Positions 1-6,453 of a stretch of DNA of 26,004 nucleotides are shown here, in pieces (within the stretch, counting starts at the first letter, position 1; each line of letters opens with the position of its first letter). The notes below the pieces were generated by a model that worked only from the letters and a program-made list of their open reading frames with translations, made no database searches and was not told the DNA's origin. The DNA is from DTU024 sp964518875 (GTDB taxonomy: Bacteria > Bacillota > Clostridia > Christensenellales > Aristaeellaceae), in NCBI GenBank assembly GCA_964518875.1, contig CAZFHI010000028.1:1-26004 (forward strand), in the 5' to 3' direction. Made by a program: the position numbers and the translations under genes.

Positions 1-2
1 TA

Positions 3-149
3 TGGTTTTACCTGCCCTTGTCAATCGCCGTCACGGCCCTCTACATAAACCACGAGCGCAACGTCATCGCTTCGATACTTTTCCAATCCTTCTATAATGT
101 GTCGACTTATCTGGTTTTGCTCTTTTTGCCCTCGCTCGGCAGCATATAA
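3..149 (+). CDS. C-terminal end of a probable CPBP-family membrane protease (partial at window edge)
   Basis: An open frame enters from the left edge and ends at TAA 147-149, giving 48 visible residues. It is strongly hydrophobic and contains ASILFQSFYN, which resembles the third conserved motif of CPBP (CAAX/Abi-type) intramembrane proteases, normally ILFHxxxN. Here the usual histidine is replaced by glutamine. In the known family this histidine helps bind the catalytic metal, so the protein could be inactive, if the assignment holds. It ends with a second hydrophobic stretch (TYLVLLFLPSLGSI). Only a tail is visible, so any other polytopic membrane protein remains possible. Confidence 0.45.
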   Translation, partial: WFYLPLSIAVTALYINHERNVIASILFQSFYNVSTYLVLLFLPSLGSI

Positions 150-220
150 AACGAAAATATAAGTCATGAAGTTGAAATATGCTTTTTTTTCATAAGCTCC
201 CGTCTTTGACAGTTAAAAAA

Positions 221-266
221 GCAAAAAAGCTCTGAAGCACCTGTGATTGAGGCGTTTCAGAGCTTT
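221..266 (-). terminator. Intrinsic terminator of the transposase remnant (minus strand)
   Basis: AAAGCTCTGAA (226-236) pairs perfectly with TTCAGAGCTTT (256-266). The stem can extend inward through CCT (240-242) and AGG (250-252). Read on the minus strand, the hairpin is followed by TTTTTT (complement of 223-228). It lies 29 bases past the stop codon of the minus-strand transposase remnant, as expected for its terminator. Confidence 0.75.
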
Positions 267-294
267 CTACTATGACTTTTAAGTGCGTAATGTT

Positions 295-507
295 TTATTT
301 CTTGCTTTCTCGAATGACCTTTCTCATATTTTGGATGCTCAATATCTCGAAATCCGTGTAGAATCCGGCCGTTTGGTGCAGCTTGTCCGTCAGCTTGTTG
401 CGTTTGTACGCCGGAATATAACCGTCATTGCGGTTCTCCAGAAAGTCCATGGTTCTGAGCGTGCTGACAATCTCTTCCACGGTAAAGCTACGAGCCTTCT
501 TTTTTGC
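295..507 (-). pseudogene. C-terminal remnant of an IS1634/IS4-like transposase
   Basis: The minus-strand frame runs from just inside an in-frame TAA (508-510) to the stop at 295-297. From the GTG at 478-480 it encodes 61 residues, and the open frame extends about nine codons further upstream. The tail contains GYIPAYKRNKLTDKL, then AGFYTDFEILS, and ends in a basic KVIRESKK. This pattern is recognised from the C-termini of IS1634/IS4-type DDE transposases, where a tyrosine/proline segment is followed by LTDxLH and GFxTDxxI. The catalytic DDE core is missing, so the element cannot transpose itself. Right at its upstream edge the sequence switches to an unrelated gene on the other strand, which places a breakpoint near 500-515. 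The family assignment is from memory of motifs, not a search. Confidence 0.6.
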
Positions 508-2219
508 TTAAGAACGGAGACGTGGTGTACTTTAAAGACTTTAAGCATGCAGAAACAACTGAGTTAATTACAGGCCTTGGGAAAGGAAAACGCACTCTGT
601 ATTCAGGGCTTGATAATTACAGTGAAGCGTCCTTTGAACTAAGCGTGCTTGTAAACGATACTTCGGGCTTTGTGGACTGCACCTTTGTTCCGCTCAACTT
701 AGACGGCCTGCCCGTGAAAGAAGTGCGCTGGCCTGCGCCCCTTATGGCTGATGACGATAAAAGTTATGCCGTCCTTAACACAATGCAGGGGCAGCTTCTG
801 CCGAGCGCGTCAGATTTTGAATTCAGCAAGCCGCTCCCGTTTGACGGGCAGATGTGCTCTGAATCAGCATACATGCCCTGGTGGGGGGAAATTACGCCTC
901 TTGGCGGCTATATGTGCCGTGTGCGCGAGCCGTGGGACAGCGCTTATAATATAGAGCACAAGGCGGGCGGGCCTAATCGCATATACATAAGGCATCTGCC
1001 GGAAAAAGGGTTTATGCGCGCGCCGCGCACCGTTTCTTACTGCTTTACACCCCGCGGCAGCAGCTATGTGGATTTATGTCATCTTTACAGAAAAATTGCC
1101 GATGAGGAAGGACAGGGCAGGACGCTTAAAGAAAAAGCGGCGCAGAATCCGCTTGTTAATGAACTTATAGGCAGCTGCGTTATGCACTGCGCGGGAAAAA
1201 CGCACGTTACCAGGGACTCGTCGTTTTACAACAAAGAAGATATATCTAAAAACGATTCTCTGGTGCCGTTCAGTCATTGGGAAGAGCGCGTTAAAATGCT
1301 TAAGCGGGCAGGGCTTAACAAGCTTTACCTTCACCTTGACGGCTGGGCGGAGCCCGGGTACGACAACAAGCATCCGGATTATTTTCCACCTTGCGAAGCG
1401 CTCGGCGGGAAAGAAGGCCTTAAAAGGCTTTCAGATACCGTAAGAGGATGCGGCTACCTGTTCGGCATACACGACCAATACAGGGATTATTATCTTGACG
1501 CTCCAAGCTATGATATAGACAATGCCGCTGAAAGCGCCGACGGAAGCGTGTTTGAAATGTCGCGCTGGGCAGGCGGAAGGCAGAACTATCTTTGCGCTTC
1601 ATTGGCGCCTGCGTATGTGCAGCGTAATTTTAAAAAGCTGTTCGACGCCAATATACACCTTGACGCCGCCTATCTTGACGTGTTTACATGCAATGAGGCG
1701 GATGAATGCGTAAACCCAAGGCACCCTATGAGCAGGCGCGAATGCCTGAATTACAGAGGACAGTGCCTGAACTACCTTACGAGCCATAATATAATGCCGT
1801 CATCCGAAGAAGTTAACGATTGGGCTGTCAAATACCAGGTGTTCTGCCACTGGGCGCCGTACTACGCCGAAGCCGCTATACCTGTGCCGCTCTTTAACTT
1901 AACCTGGCACGATTCCGTCATCATACCCTGGATGCTTGGGGAAAATACCTGGGGCATACCTAAAGGCACAAACGGATTTTTGCACGCCTTGCTCAACGGC
2001 GGCATAGGCTATCTTGATGAAAACGTGCAGGGCGAAGAGCTTAAGCAAAATATTGATAAAATAAAAGTGCTGAGCGCCTTAAACGAAAAGGTCGCTATGC
2101 ATAAAATGGTATCGCATGAATTTTTGAACGAAAAGCGCACGCGCCAGAAAACCACGTTTGAAAACGGCGTTTCAGTAACGGTGGACTTTGAAAACAACAC
2201 ATACAACATAAGCGAATGA
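504..2219 (+). CDS. Glycoside-hydrolase-like TIM-barrel protein, N-terminally truncated
   Basis: The 571-codon frame opens at a TTG (504) with no Shine-Dalgarno sequence, exactly where the transposase remnant ends. The gene has therefore probably lost its 5' part and may be a pseudogene. Residues 1-190 look like a beta-rich accessory domain (ASFELSVLVND, RIYIRHLPEKG). Residues 255-510 look like a (beta/alpha)8 barrel: LYLHLDGWAEPGYDNKHPDY near 274-293, GIHDQYRDYY near 321-330, AAYLDVF with Asp392, and PSSEEVND with Glu435/436. An Asp nucleophile followed about 44 residues later by a Glu acid is the arrangement in GH101/GH129-type and DUF5696-type hydrolases acting on alpha-linked GalNAc or galactose glycans. 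That substrate is inference. No signal peptide is visible, as expected if the true start is missing. Confidence 0.65.
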   Translation: MLKNGDVVYFKDFKHAETTELITGLGKGKRTLYSGLDNYSEASFELSVLVNDTSGFVDCTFVPLNLDGLPVKEVRWPAPLMADDDKSYAVLNTMQGQLLPSASDFEFSKPLPFDGQMCSESAYMPWWGEITPLGGYMCRVREPWDSAYNIEHKAGGPNRIYIRHLPEKGFMRAPRTVSYCFTPRGSSYVDLCHLYRKIADEEGQGRTLKEKAAQNPLVNELIGSCVMHCAGKTHVTRDSSFYNKEDISKNDSLVPFSHWEERVKMLKRAGLNKLYLHLDGWAEPGYDNKHPDYFPPCEALGGKEGLKRLSDTVRGCGYLFGIHDQYRDYYLDAPSYDIDNAAESADGSVFEMSRWAGGRQNYLCASLAPAYVQRNFKKLFDANIHLDAAYLDVFTCNEADECVNPRHPMSRRECLNYRGQCLNYLTSHNIMPSSEEVNDWAVKYQVFCHWAPYYAEAAIPVPLFNLTWHDSVIIPWMLGENTWGIPKGTNGFLHALLNGGIGYLDENVQGEELKQNIDKIKVLSALNEKVAMHKMVSHEFLNEKRTRQKTTFENGVSVTVDFENNTYNISE

Positions 2220-2454
2220 AGGGACATTAGATTGTTTGCTCGTTTTATCGCGTCAGTTTTTATAAACATACCGCAATAAACAGGGATTATAAAAAATTTT
2301 ATATTTTCAATGATAAGTTTATTAAATCAGCGAAAAGCTTATTAAATAAATACGCTTTTATTGCCCGGTATTTCAACAAGCGCATATCGTACGTAAAAAT
2401 ATACGGAGGATATGCGCTTTACGTGCATTATTGTATTTATAATAAATCTATTCT
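2220..2454. other. Intergenic stretch between convergent genes
   Basis: This AT-rich region separates the glycosidase stop from the stop of the convergent membrane-protein gene. It holds an 11-bp perfect inverted repeat (2378-2388 with 2409-2419) and a short AAAAGC/GCTTTT hairpin (2333-2338 with 2354-2359). No classical GC stem followed by a U-tract is seen on either strand. Confidence 0.6.
2378..2419. repeat. Perfect 11-bp inverted repeat between convergent genes
   Basis: AAGCGCATATC (2378-2388) is the exact reverse complement of GATATGCGCTT (2409-2419), with 20 bases between. An inner pairing of CGTA (2388-2391) with TACG (2402-2405) is also possible. It may be a factor-independent pause or terminator for either convergent transcript, but no U-tract follows on either side. 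Confidence 0.5.
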
Positions 2455-3687
2455 TTACAAATGAATATAGCACGCCCCAGCGAAAGCACCGGCGAAGCCC
2501 AATAAAAGCAGAACACAGGCGGCGGTTTTTGTGCGTTTTAAGGCCTGCGGCGCGGATAACGCGTATAAAAAGCAGTAGGGCAGGCAGTCGACGTAATACC
2601 TCGCGCCATACTGGTAGCCACCGCCTGTTCTGTGCAGCAGCAGTAAAAAAATATGCGCGGCGCAAAACAGCGCTATAAGCGCCTTTTCCGCTGTAATTTT
2701 ATGAGTTTTTATATCATATACGAGCCATAAAACCATGCAAAGCATGAGCGGGTTAGCTAAAAACAAAGAAAAGCCGAATTTTTTAAACTCCAGACCATAT
2801 TCCGTTTTATTAAACGGAGAGCCTAAAATAAACGTCCGTATGTTTTTTGGCAAATGATTAATCGAAAACTGCGTGCCGCCCTGCGTGGAAAATTCGGGAA
2901 GGTAATTGTGGCCGAACTCAAATATGTCCCCAAAGCGTATATAGTTGTACCATGCGTATGTTCCTGCTACAAGAAGCCCGAAAAATATGCCGGGGAGAAG
3001 CTTTTTTAAAACTTTTTTAAAATTTTTTTGTCGTATTGCGTATATAATCATTATAAGAGGCCCGTAAAGGGCGTTAAAAGGCCTGCAACCTACGCTTAAC
3101 GCGTATAGAAACAAGGACGCCGTCATTTTTTCTTCGCTCATGCGTTCAAGAGACCATACTATAAATAAGAACGCCAGCGCCTGCGCCTGGTACCATACGG
3201 CGCCGTTAAGCAGCAGCGGCAGAAGCGAAGATGCAAAACAAAACATGAACGCCAGAAGCGCCGCCTTTACAGGGGCAGTTTTCTTTAAAAACATTTTTTG
3301 AAGCAGCAGGCATGAAAAAATGGCGTAAAACTGCATAAGCAGCGTATCGGGCACGTTTTCCCCAAATATAAAGCTTAATATATATAAGGGCACCGCCGGA
3401 ACAGGCGGAAAGCTTACATAGTATTCCCCGTTGTATATGGCAAGCTCAAGGTGAGGCACGTTTTCATCAAGCGCTATTTTGCCCTTTCTCCATTGCATGG
3501 CCTGAAGCCTGTAACTGTCGTACATGGACAGGTCAAAAGGGCTGCTGCGCTGAATAACGTGTATTGTAAGCAGCGTGCAGCATATTAATAGCGCCAATAA
3601 AAAACGAGACACCCAAACATAGCGATGGGTGTCGGGAACTTTAAATGAAAAGTTTGTTTGATTTTTTTCTGCTTTAGTTTTCTCCAT
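2455..3687 (-). CDS. Polytopic membrane protein, GT-C-fold glycosyltransferase-like
   Basis: About 410 residues with roughly eleven hydrophobic segments. The first (RFLLALLICCTLLTIHVI) follows a short charged N-terminus, and the last ends the protein. The first outer loop has an acidic/aromatic cluster (DLSMYDSYRLQAMQW), and near the C-terminus comes GARYYVDCLPY. Both are typical of GT-C membrane glycosyltransferases that use polyprenyl-phosphate sugars (ArnT/PMT-like, GT39/GT83). No donor or acceptor can be named. I chose the ATG at 3687, which overlaps the end of yrzB (ATGCTTGACGATGG region); a TTG two codons earlier is the alternative. No good Shine-Dalgarno sequence is visible, so translation is probably coupled to yrzB. 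Gene order places it as the last gene of the ireB operon, which is not its usual neighbourhood. Confidence 0.65.
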   Translation of the reverse strand: MEKTKAEKNQTNFSFKVPDTHRYVWVSRFLLALLICCTLLTIHVIQRSSPFDLSMYDSYRLQAMQWRKGKIALDENVPHLELAIYNGEYYVSFPPVPAVPLYILSFIFGENVPDTLLMQFYAIFSCLLLQKMFLKKTAPVKAALLAFMFCFASSLLPLLLNGAVWYQAQALAFLFIVWSLERMSEEKMTASLFLYALSVGCRPFNALYGPLIMIIYAIRQKNFKKVLKKLLPGIFFGLLVAGTYAWYNYIRFGDIFEFGHNYLPEFSTQGGTQFSINHLPKNIRTFILGSPFNKTEYGLEFKKFGFSLFLANPLMLCMVLWLVYDIKTHKITAEKALIALFCAAHIFLLLLHRTGGGYQYGARYYVDCLPYCFLYALSAPQALKRTKTAACVLLLLGFAGAFAGACYIHL

Positions 3688-3991
3688 CGTCAAGCATTTG
3701 CTGGAACAAGTCGAAAACCGCCTGGCTTACGCTGTCGTCATCGCAGCTTACATATATGTCCTCGCCGTTTTCGTCCTGCTCTATCTTAAGGACCACGACC
3801 TCTGCATAATCCTCGTCGTCGTCGTCATCTGAAGCGTTTGTAAGCAAAACGTATTCATCGTTATCATAAGGTATAGTGGCGATATAGTGGAACTGCTCCG
3901 TATTGCCCTCTTCATCGGTAAGCTCTATTATATCATCTTCATTATCCGGCAGATCGAAATATACGTCGCCGCTGTTGAAATCTTCAGTCAT
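3674..3991 (-). CDS. yrzB: DUF1292 family protein (YrzB)
   Basis: A very acidic 105-residue protein with IIELTDEEGNTEQFHYIATI at residues 20-39, then EYVLLTNASDDDDDEDYAEV and VVLKIEQDENGEDIYV. This is the short beta-rich DUF1292 signature found next to yqgF/ruvX throughout Firmicutes. No biochemical function is established for the family. The start has a strong GGAGG five bases upstream of ATG (3989-3991). It follows ruvX by 33 bases and overlaps the start of the downstream membrane protein by 14 bases. Confidence 0.9.
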   Translation of the reverse strand: MTEDFNSGDVYFDLPDNEDDIIELTDEEGNTEQFHYIATIPYDNDEYVLLTNASDDDDDEDYAEVVVLKIEQDENGEDIYVSCDDDSVSQAVFDLFQQMLDDGEN

Positions 3992-4024
3992 AATGTCCTC
4001 CCACGCGCTTTTATATATTGGCGC

Positions 4025-4447
4025 TCAAAGCGTACGCTCCAAGCTGTCTAAATAATTTTGAAGTATGAGAGCTGCAGCGACGCTGTCTATGCTCTTCTTT
4101 CTGTCGCCGCGGCGCACATTGCCTTCTATAAGGGCCCTTTCAGCGCTCTTAGTGCTGAGCCTTTCATCAAAGAAAACGGCGCGCGCGCCTTTCTGCTGCA
4201 GTTTTTCCGCGAAGGCTTTAACCTTTTCGCTCTGGAAGCCGTGGCTTCCGTCCATGTTTAAAGGCAGTCCCAGCACAAAGTACTCCGCGTCAAGCTCTTT
4301 AAGCAGGCGGACGAAATATTCTGTGTCTTTATCGTCGTCGCCGCTTCTTGTATATACGCTGTGCGGGGAAGCTATCAGACGCAGCGGGTCGCAAACGGCG
4401 ACGCCTATGCGCCTGTCCCCGAAATCAAGGCCTATCAAACGCTTCAT
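4025..4447 (-). CDS. ruvX: Putative Holliday junction resolvase / pre-16S rRNA nuclease YqgF (RuvX)
   Basis: A 140-residue RNase H-fold protein of normal family length. It begins with the family's LIGLDFGDRRIGVAV (Asp8), has YFVLGLPLNMDG near residues 56-67, VFFDERLST (Asp94/Glu95), and ends with IDSVAAALILQNYL (Asp121). These acidic residues form the metal site in YqgF proteins. The E. coli homologue is essential and takes part in 16S rRNA 5'-end maturation, and the fold also resembles RuvC resolvase. It lies 11 bases downstream of ireB. No Shine-Dalgarno sequence is visible before the ATG (the region is AT-only), so translation may depend on coupling to ireB. Confidence 0.95.
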   Translation of the reverse strand: MKRLIGLDFGDRRIGVAVCDPLRLIASPHSVYTRSGDDDKDTEYFVRLLKELDAEYFVLGLPLNMDGSHGFQSEKVKAFAEKLQQKGARAVFFDERLSTKSAERALIEGNVRRGDRKKSIDSVAAALILQNYLDSLERTL

Positions 4448-4458
4448 ATTATATATAA

Positions 4459-4722
4459 TTAAGCCGAAAAATTGTTGTTCACGTAATAGCGCACAAGCTC
4501 TTCCAAAATTTCGTCGCGCTCAAGACGGCATATAAGGTTGCGCGCTCCGTTGTGGCTCGTGATATATGTCGGATCGCCAGTTAAAATAAAGCCGACTATT
4601 TGAGAAATAGGGTCGTAGCCCTTGTCCTGCAAGGCCCTGAACACATGGTACAGTATGCCGTGCGCTGTTTCTGTTCCTTCAGCGATGGGCTTCATTTTGG
4701 TTGTGTTGTTCATTTCAGACAT
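4459..4722 (-). CDS. ireB: IreB family regulatory phosphoprotein (DUF965, YrzL)
   Basis: An 87-residue protein with the complete DUF965 signature: GILYHVFRALQDKGYDPISQ, IVGFILTGDPTYITSHNGAR, and a C-terminal ILEELVRYYV. In Enterococcus, IreB is phosphorylated on N-terminal threonines by the Ser/Thr kinase IreK and affects cephalosporin resistance. Thr7-Thr8 here are candidate equivalents, which is inference. The start ATG (4720-4722) is preceded by AAGGAGGG at optimal distance. It is the first gene of the minus-strand operon ireB-ruvX-yrzB, the conserved Firmicutes order usually found after alaS. No alaS is present here; the upstream side is the ribosomal intergenic region. Confidence 0.95.
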   Translation of the reverse strand: MSEMNNTTKMKPIAEGTETAHGILYHVFRALQDKGYDPISQIVGFILTGDPTYITSHNGARNLICRLERDEILEELVRYYVNNNFSA

Positions 4723-4751
4723 TGGCTTTTCCCTCCTTTTCCATTTTGGTT

Positions 4752-4781
4752 ATTATACAGTATCCAAACAGCAATTGGCAA
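4752..4781 (-). promoter_or_regulatory. Sigma-A-type promoter of the ireB operon
   Basis: On the minus strand TTGCCA (complement of 4776-4781) and a perfect TATAAT (complement of 4752-4757) are separated by 18 bases. The AAGGAGGG ribosome binding site and the ireB start follow about 30 bases downstream. Confidence 0.7.
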
Positions 4782-5289
4782 GACCAAACAACGCATTTTA
4801 ATCTTTTCTTTTGTACCCGAGTCAAACATATGCGGCGCAAGCCTTGTTTGCGATAAAGCATATTCGTGCTGAAACTTACAATAGGACTTATTTCTAATGG
4901 TTGATTATTATGGCGAGGCGGTTCTATGCTTTATAACGCTTTTGTTATATATATTGCAGTATAATTTGGAACAGGCGCAATTATTCAAAACTTAGTCCAA
5001 GTCAGACAAGCAAAAAAGCGAACCGCAAAGTAAGCCGCGCGGCAAAATTCAAAACGTAAATATGCATTACGTAAGTACGCATTACAATTTAAATTGAAAA
5101 AGCTATAATCAAATTAAATCTGAATATAGCGTAAGAGCAAAATGTTAAAGAAAAAGCGCAAAAAGGCGTTTATGTAACGCCAGAGAGCGTGTATATGACG
5201 TTAAAATTATATTGCCGTATAAGCGGTGTATTATATAGCTTTGTGAAGGCTGAAATACAAAAAAGCGCGCAACGAATCGCAAAAAACGC
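4782..5289. other. Long intergenic region upstream of the ribosomal operon
   Basis: About 500 AT-rich bases between the divergent ireB and rpsJ promoters. I see no tRNA, no repeat array and no convincing gene. It contains a minus-strand-type intrinsic terminator (5151-5181), a TATAAT box at 4960-4965 without a good -35 partner, two GCATTAC direct repeats near 5060-5090, and a 32-codon hydrophobic open frame (4897-4995) without a strong ribosome binding site. Confidence 0.5.
5151..5181 (-). terminator. Minus-strand intrinsic terminator with no assigned transcript
   Basis: GGCGTT (5165-5170) and AACGCC (5176-5181) form a perfect 6-bp stem with a TATGT loop. Read leftward, the hairpin is followed by TTTTT (5160-5164), then GCGC and a second TTTTT (5151-5155). 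Read rightward there is no U-tract. It would stop transcription coming from the rpsJ side toward ireB. Confidence 0.5.
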
Positions 5290-5318
5290 TTGCTTTTTTT
5301 TTTGCATTAACGTATAAT
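5290..5318 (+). promoter_or_regulatory. Probable promoter of the S10-spc-alpha operon
   Basis: A perfect TATAAT (5313-5318) lies 17 bases after TTGCTT (5290-5295), and the spacer is T-rich. Transcription would start near 5325, at the base of the structured leader and about 145 bases before rpsJ. Confidence 0.6.
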
Positions 5319-5323
5319 TGCAA

Positions 5324-5412
5324 GGCTGTCTGTACAGGGAAGACGCGATAGGTTGCCGTCCCGGCCTGGACGGGTAATTATCGCCGACCAGCCTGATAAT
5401 CAGGCGACGGAC
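5324..5412 (+). promoter_or_regulatory. Structured 5' leader of the ribosomal operon with competing helices
   Basis: A nested set of helices can form: GGCTG (5324-5328) with CAGCC (5389-5393), GCGATA (5345-5350) with TATCGC (5379-5384), and CCGTCC (5356-5361) with GGACGG (5368-5373). The outer helix shares bases with a perfect hairpin GCCTGATAATCAGGC (5391-5405), so the two exclude each other. GACGG (5406-5410) can also compete for CCGTC (5356-5360). Leaders of S10 operons in other bacteria are bound by L4 for autoregulation; the same role here is inference. No U-tract follows the hairpins, so control would be translational or use distal signals. Confidence 0.5.
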
Positions 5413-5468
5413 TCATAAAAAACATTACTTAATACAGAGTAAGAGTACGAAATTCAAGGAGGAATCCC

Positions 5469-5777
5469 ATGGCCGCACAAAAAATTCGCATCAAGCTGAA
5501 GGCTTATGAGCACGACCTCATAGACGCTTCGGCGCAACGCATAGTTGAAACAGCAAAGCGCACAGGCGCAAGGGTGTCAGGCCCGATACCGCTGCCCACG
5601 CAAAAGGAAGTTATCACCATTTTGCGTTCCCCGCACAAGTATAAGGACAGCCGCGAGCAGTTCGAGCGCAGGACCCATAAGCGCCTTATCGACGTGCACA
5701 ACCCAAATGCAAAAACCACCGATGCCCTTATGAAGCTTGACCTTCCAGCAGGCGTCGAAATAGAAATCAAGCTTTAA
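5469..5777 (+). CDS. rpsJ: 30S ribosomal protein S10
   Basis: S10 sits in the head of the 30S subunit and also acts as NusE in antitermination complexes with NusB. The 102 residues match the family length. N-terminal IRIKLKAYEHDLIDASA, central GPIPLPT, and SPHKYKDSREQFERRTHKR are all canonical; the last includes the extended ribosome-binding loop. The ATG is preceded by AAGGAGG (5456-5462) at six bases. It is the first gene of the operon, downstream of the structured leader, and 14 bases precede rplC. Confidence 0.98.
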   Translation: MAAQKIRIKLKAYEHDLIDASAQRIVETAKRTGARVSGPIPLPTQKEVITILRSPHKYKDSREQFERRTHKRLIDVHNPNAKTTDALMKLDLPAGVEIEIKL

Positions 5778-5791
5778 CGGGAGGAACAGTG

Positions 5792-6436
5792 ATGAATAAA
5801 GCTATATTAGGAAAAAAGCTGGGAATGACCCAGAAATTCCTTGAGGACGGCAGGCTTGTCCCCGTAACCGTTATACAGGCGGGGCCATGCACGATAGTGC
5901 AAAAGAAAACTGTCGAAAGCGACGGATACGATTCCGTTCAGGTAAGCTACGACACGTTGCCTGAAAACCGCGCTAAGAAGCTTGTAAACAAGCCCGCTGC
6001 CGGACACTACAAAAAAGCAGGCGTCGCTCCAGCAAGGCATCTGAAAGAGTTCCGCTTTGAGGACGTATCTCCCTATGAAGTAGGGCAGACGCTTACAGTT
6101 TCCCAGTTCAGCGCAGGCGATAAGATAGACGTAACCGGCACGAGCAGAGGCCGCGGCTTTTCAAACCTTATCCAGCGCAACAACTTTGGACGCGGCCCTA
6201 TGGCCCACGGCTCAAAGTACCACAGGGGAGTAGGATCTCTTGGCGCAAGCTCAAGCCCTTCCAAGGTGGCTAAGGGCAGGCCGATGCCGAGCCAATACGG
6301 CAACGCCAAAGTAACCATACAGAACCTTGAAATAATCGCAGTAGACGAAGAGCGCAACTTGCTGCTCGTGCATGGCGCGGTGCCGGGCCCTAAAAACAGC
6401 CTGCTTTTCGTGCGCAACAGCAGCAAAGTGAAGTAA
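5792..6436 (+). CDS. rplC: 50S ribosomal protein L3
   Basis: L3 binds near the 3' end of 23S rRNA, helps start 50S assembly, and sends a loop toward the peptidyl-transferase centre. The 214 residues begin MNKAILGKKLGMTQ, the universal L3 start. The central loop carries RGPMAHGSKYHRGVGSLGAS followed by KGRPMPSQYGN, the part that approaches the catalytic centre. A GTG three bases upstream (5789) is in frame, but the ATG at 5792 has the better seven-base spacing from GGGAGG and fits the family N-terminus. Confidence 0.98.
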   Translation: MNKAILGKKLGMTQKFLEDGRLVPVTVIQAGPCTIVQKKTVESDGYDSVQVSYDTLPENRAKKLVNKPAAGHYKKAGVAPARHLKEFRFEDVSPYEVGQTLTVSQFSAGDKIDVTGTSRGRGFSNLIQRNNFGRGPMAHGSKYHRGVGSLGASSSPSKVAKGRPMPSQYGNAKVTIQNLEIIAVDEERNLLLVHGAVPGPKNSLLFVRNSSKVK

Positions 6437-6453
6437 AAGGAGGTAAAGAAAAC

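Noticed and set aside
2412..2678. Plus-strand frame of 88 codons with GGAGG just upstream of its ATG
   Set aside because: It lies mostly antisense to the membrane-protein gene, its product is basic and low-complexity, and the GGAGG to ATG spacing is only about two bases.
5201..5300. Additional TATAAT-like boxes and T-runs as further promoters or terminators
   Set aside because: The -10-like boxes have no matching -35 at 16-18 bases on either strand, and the long T-run at 5294-5303 lacks a stable stem before it.
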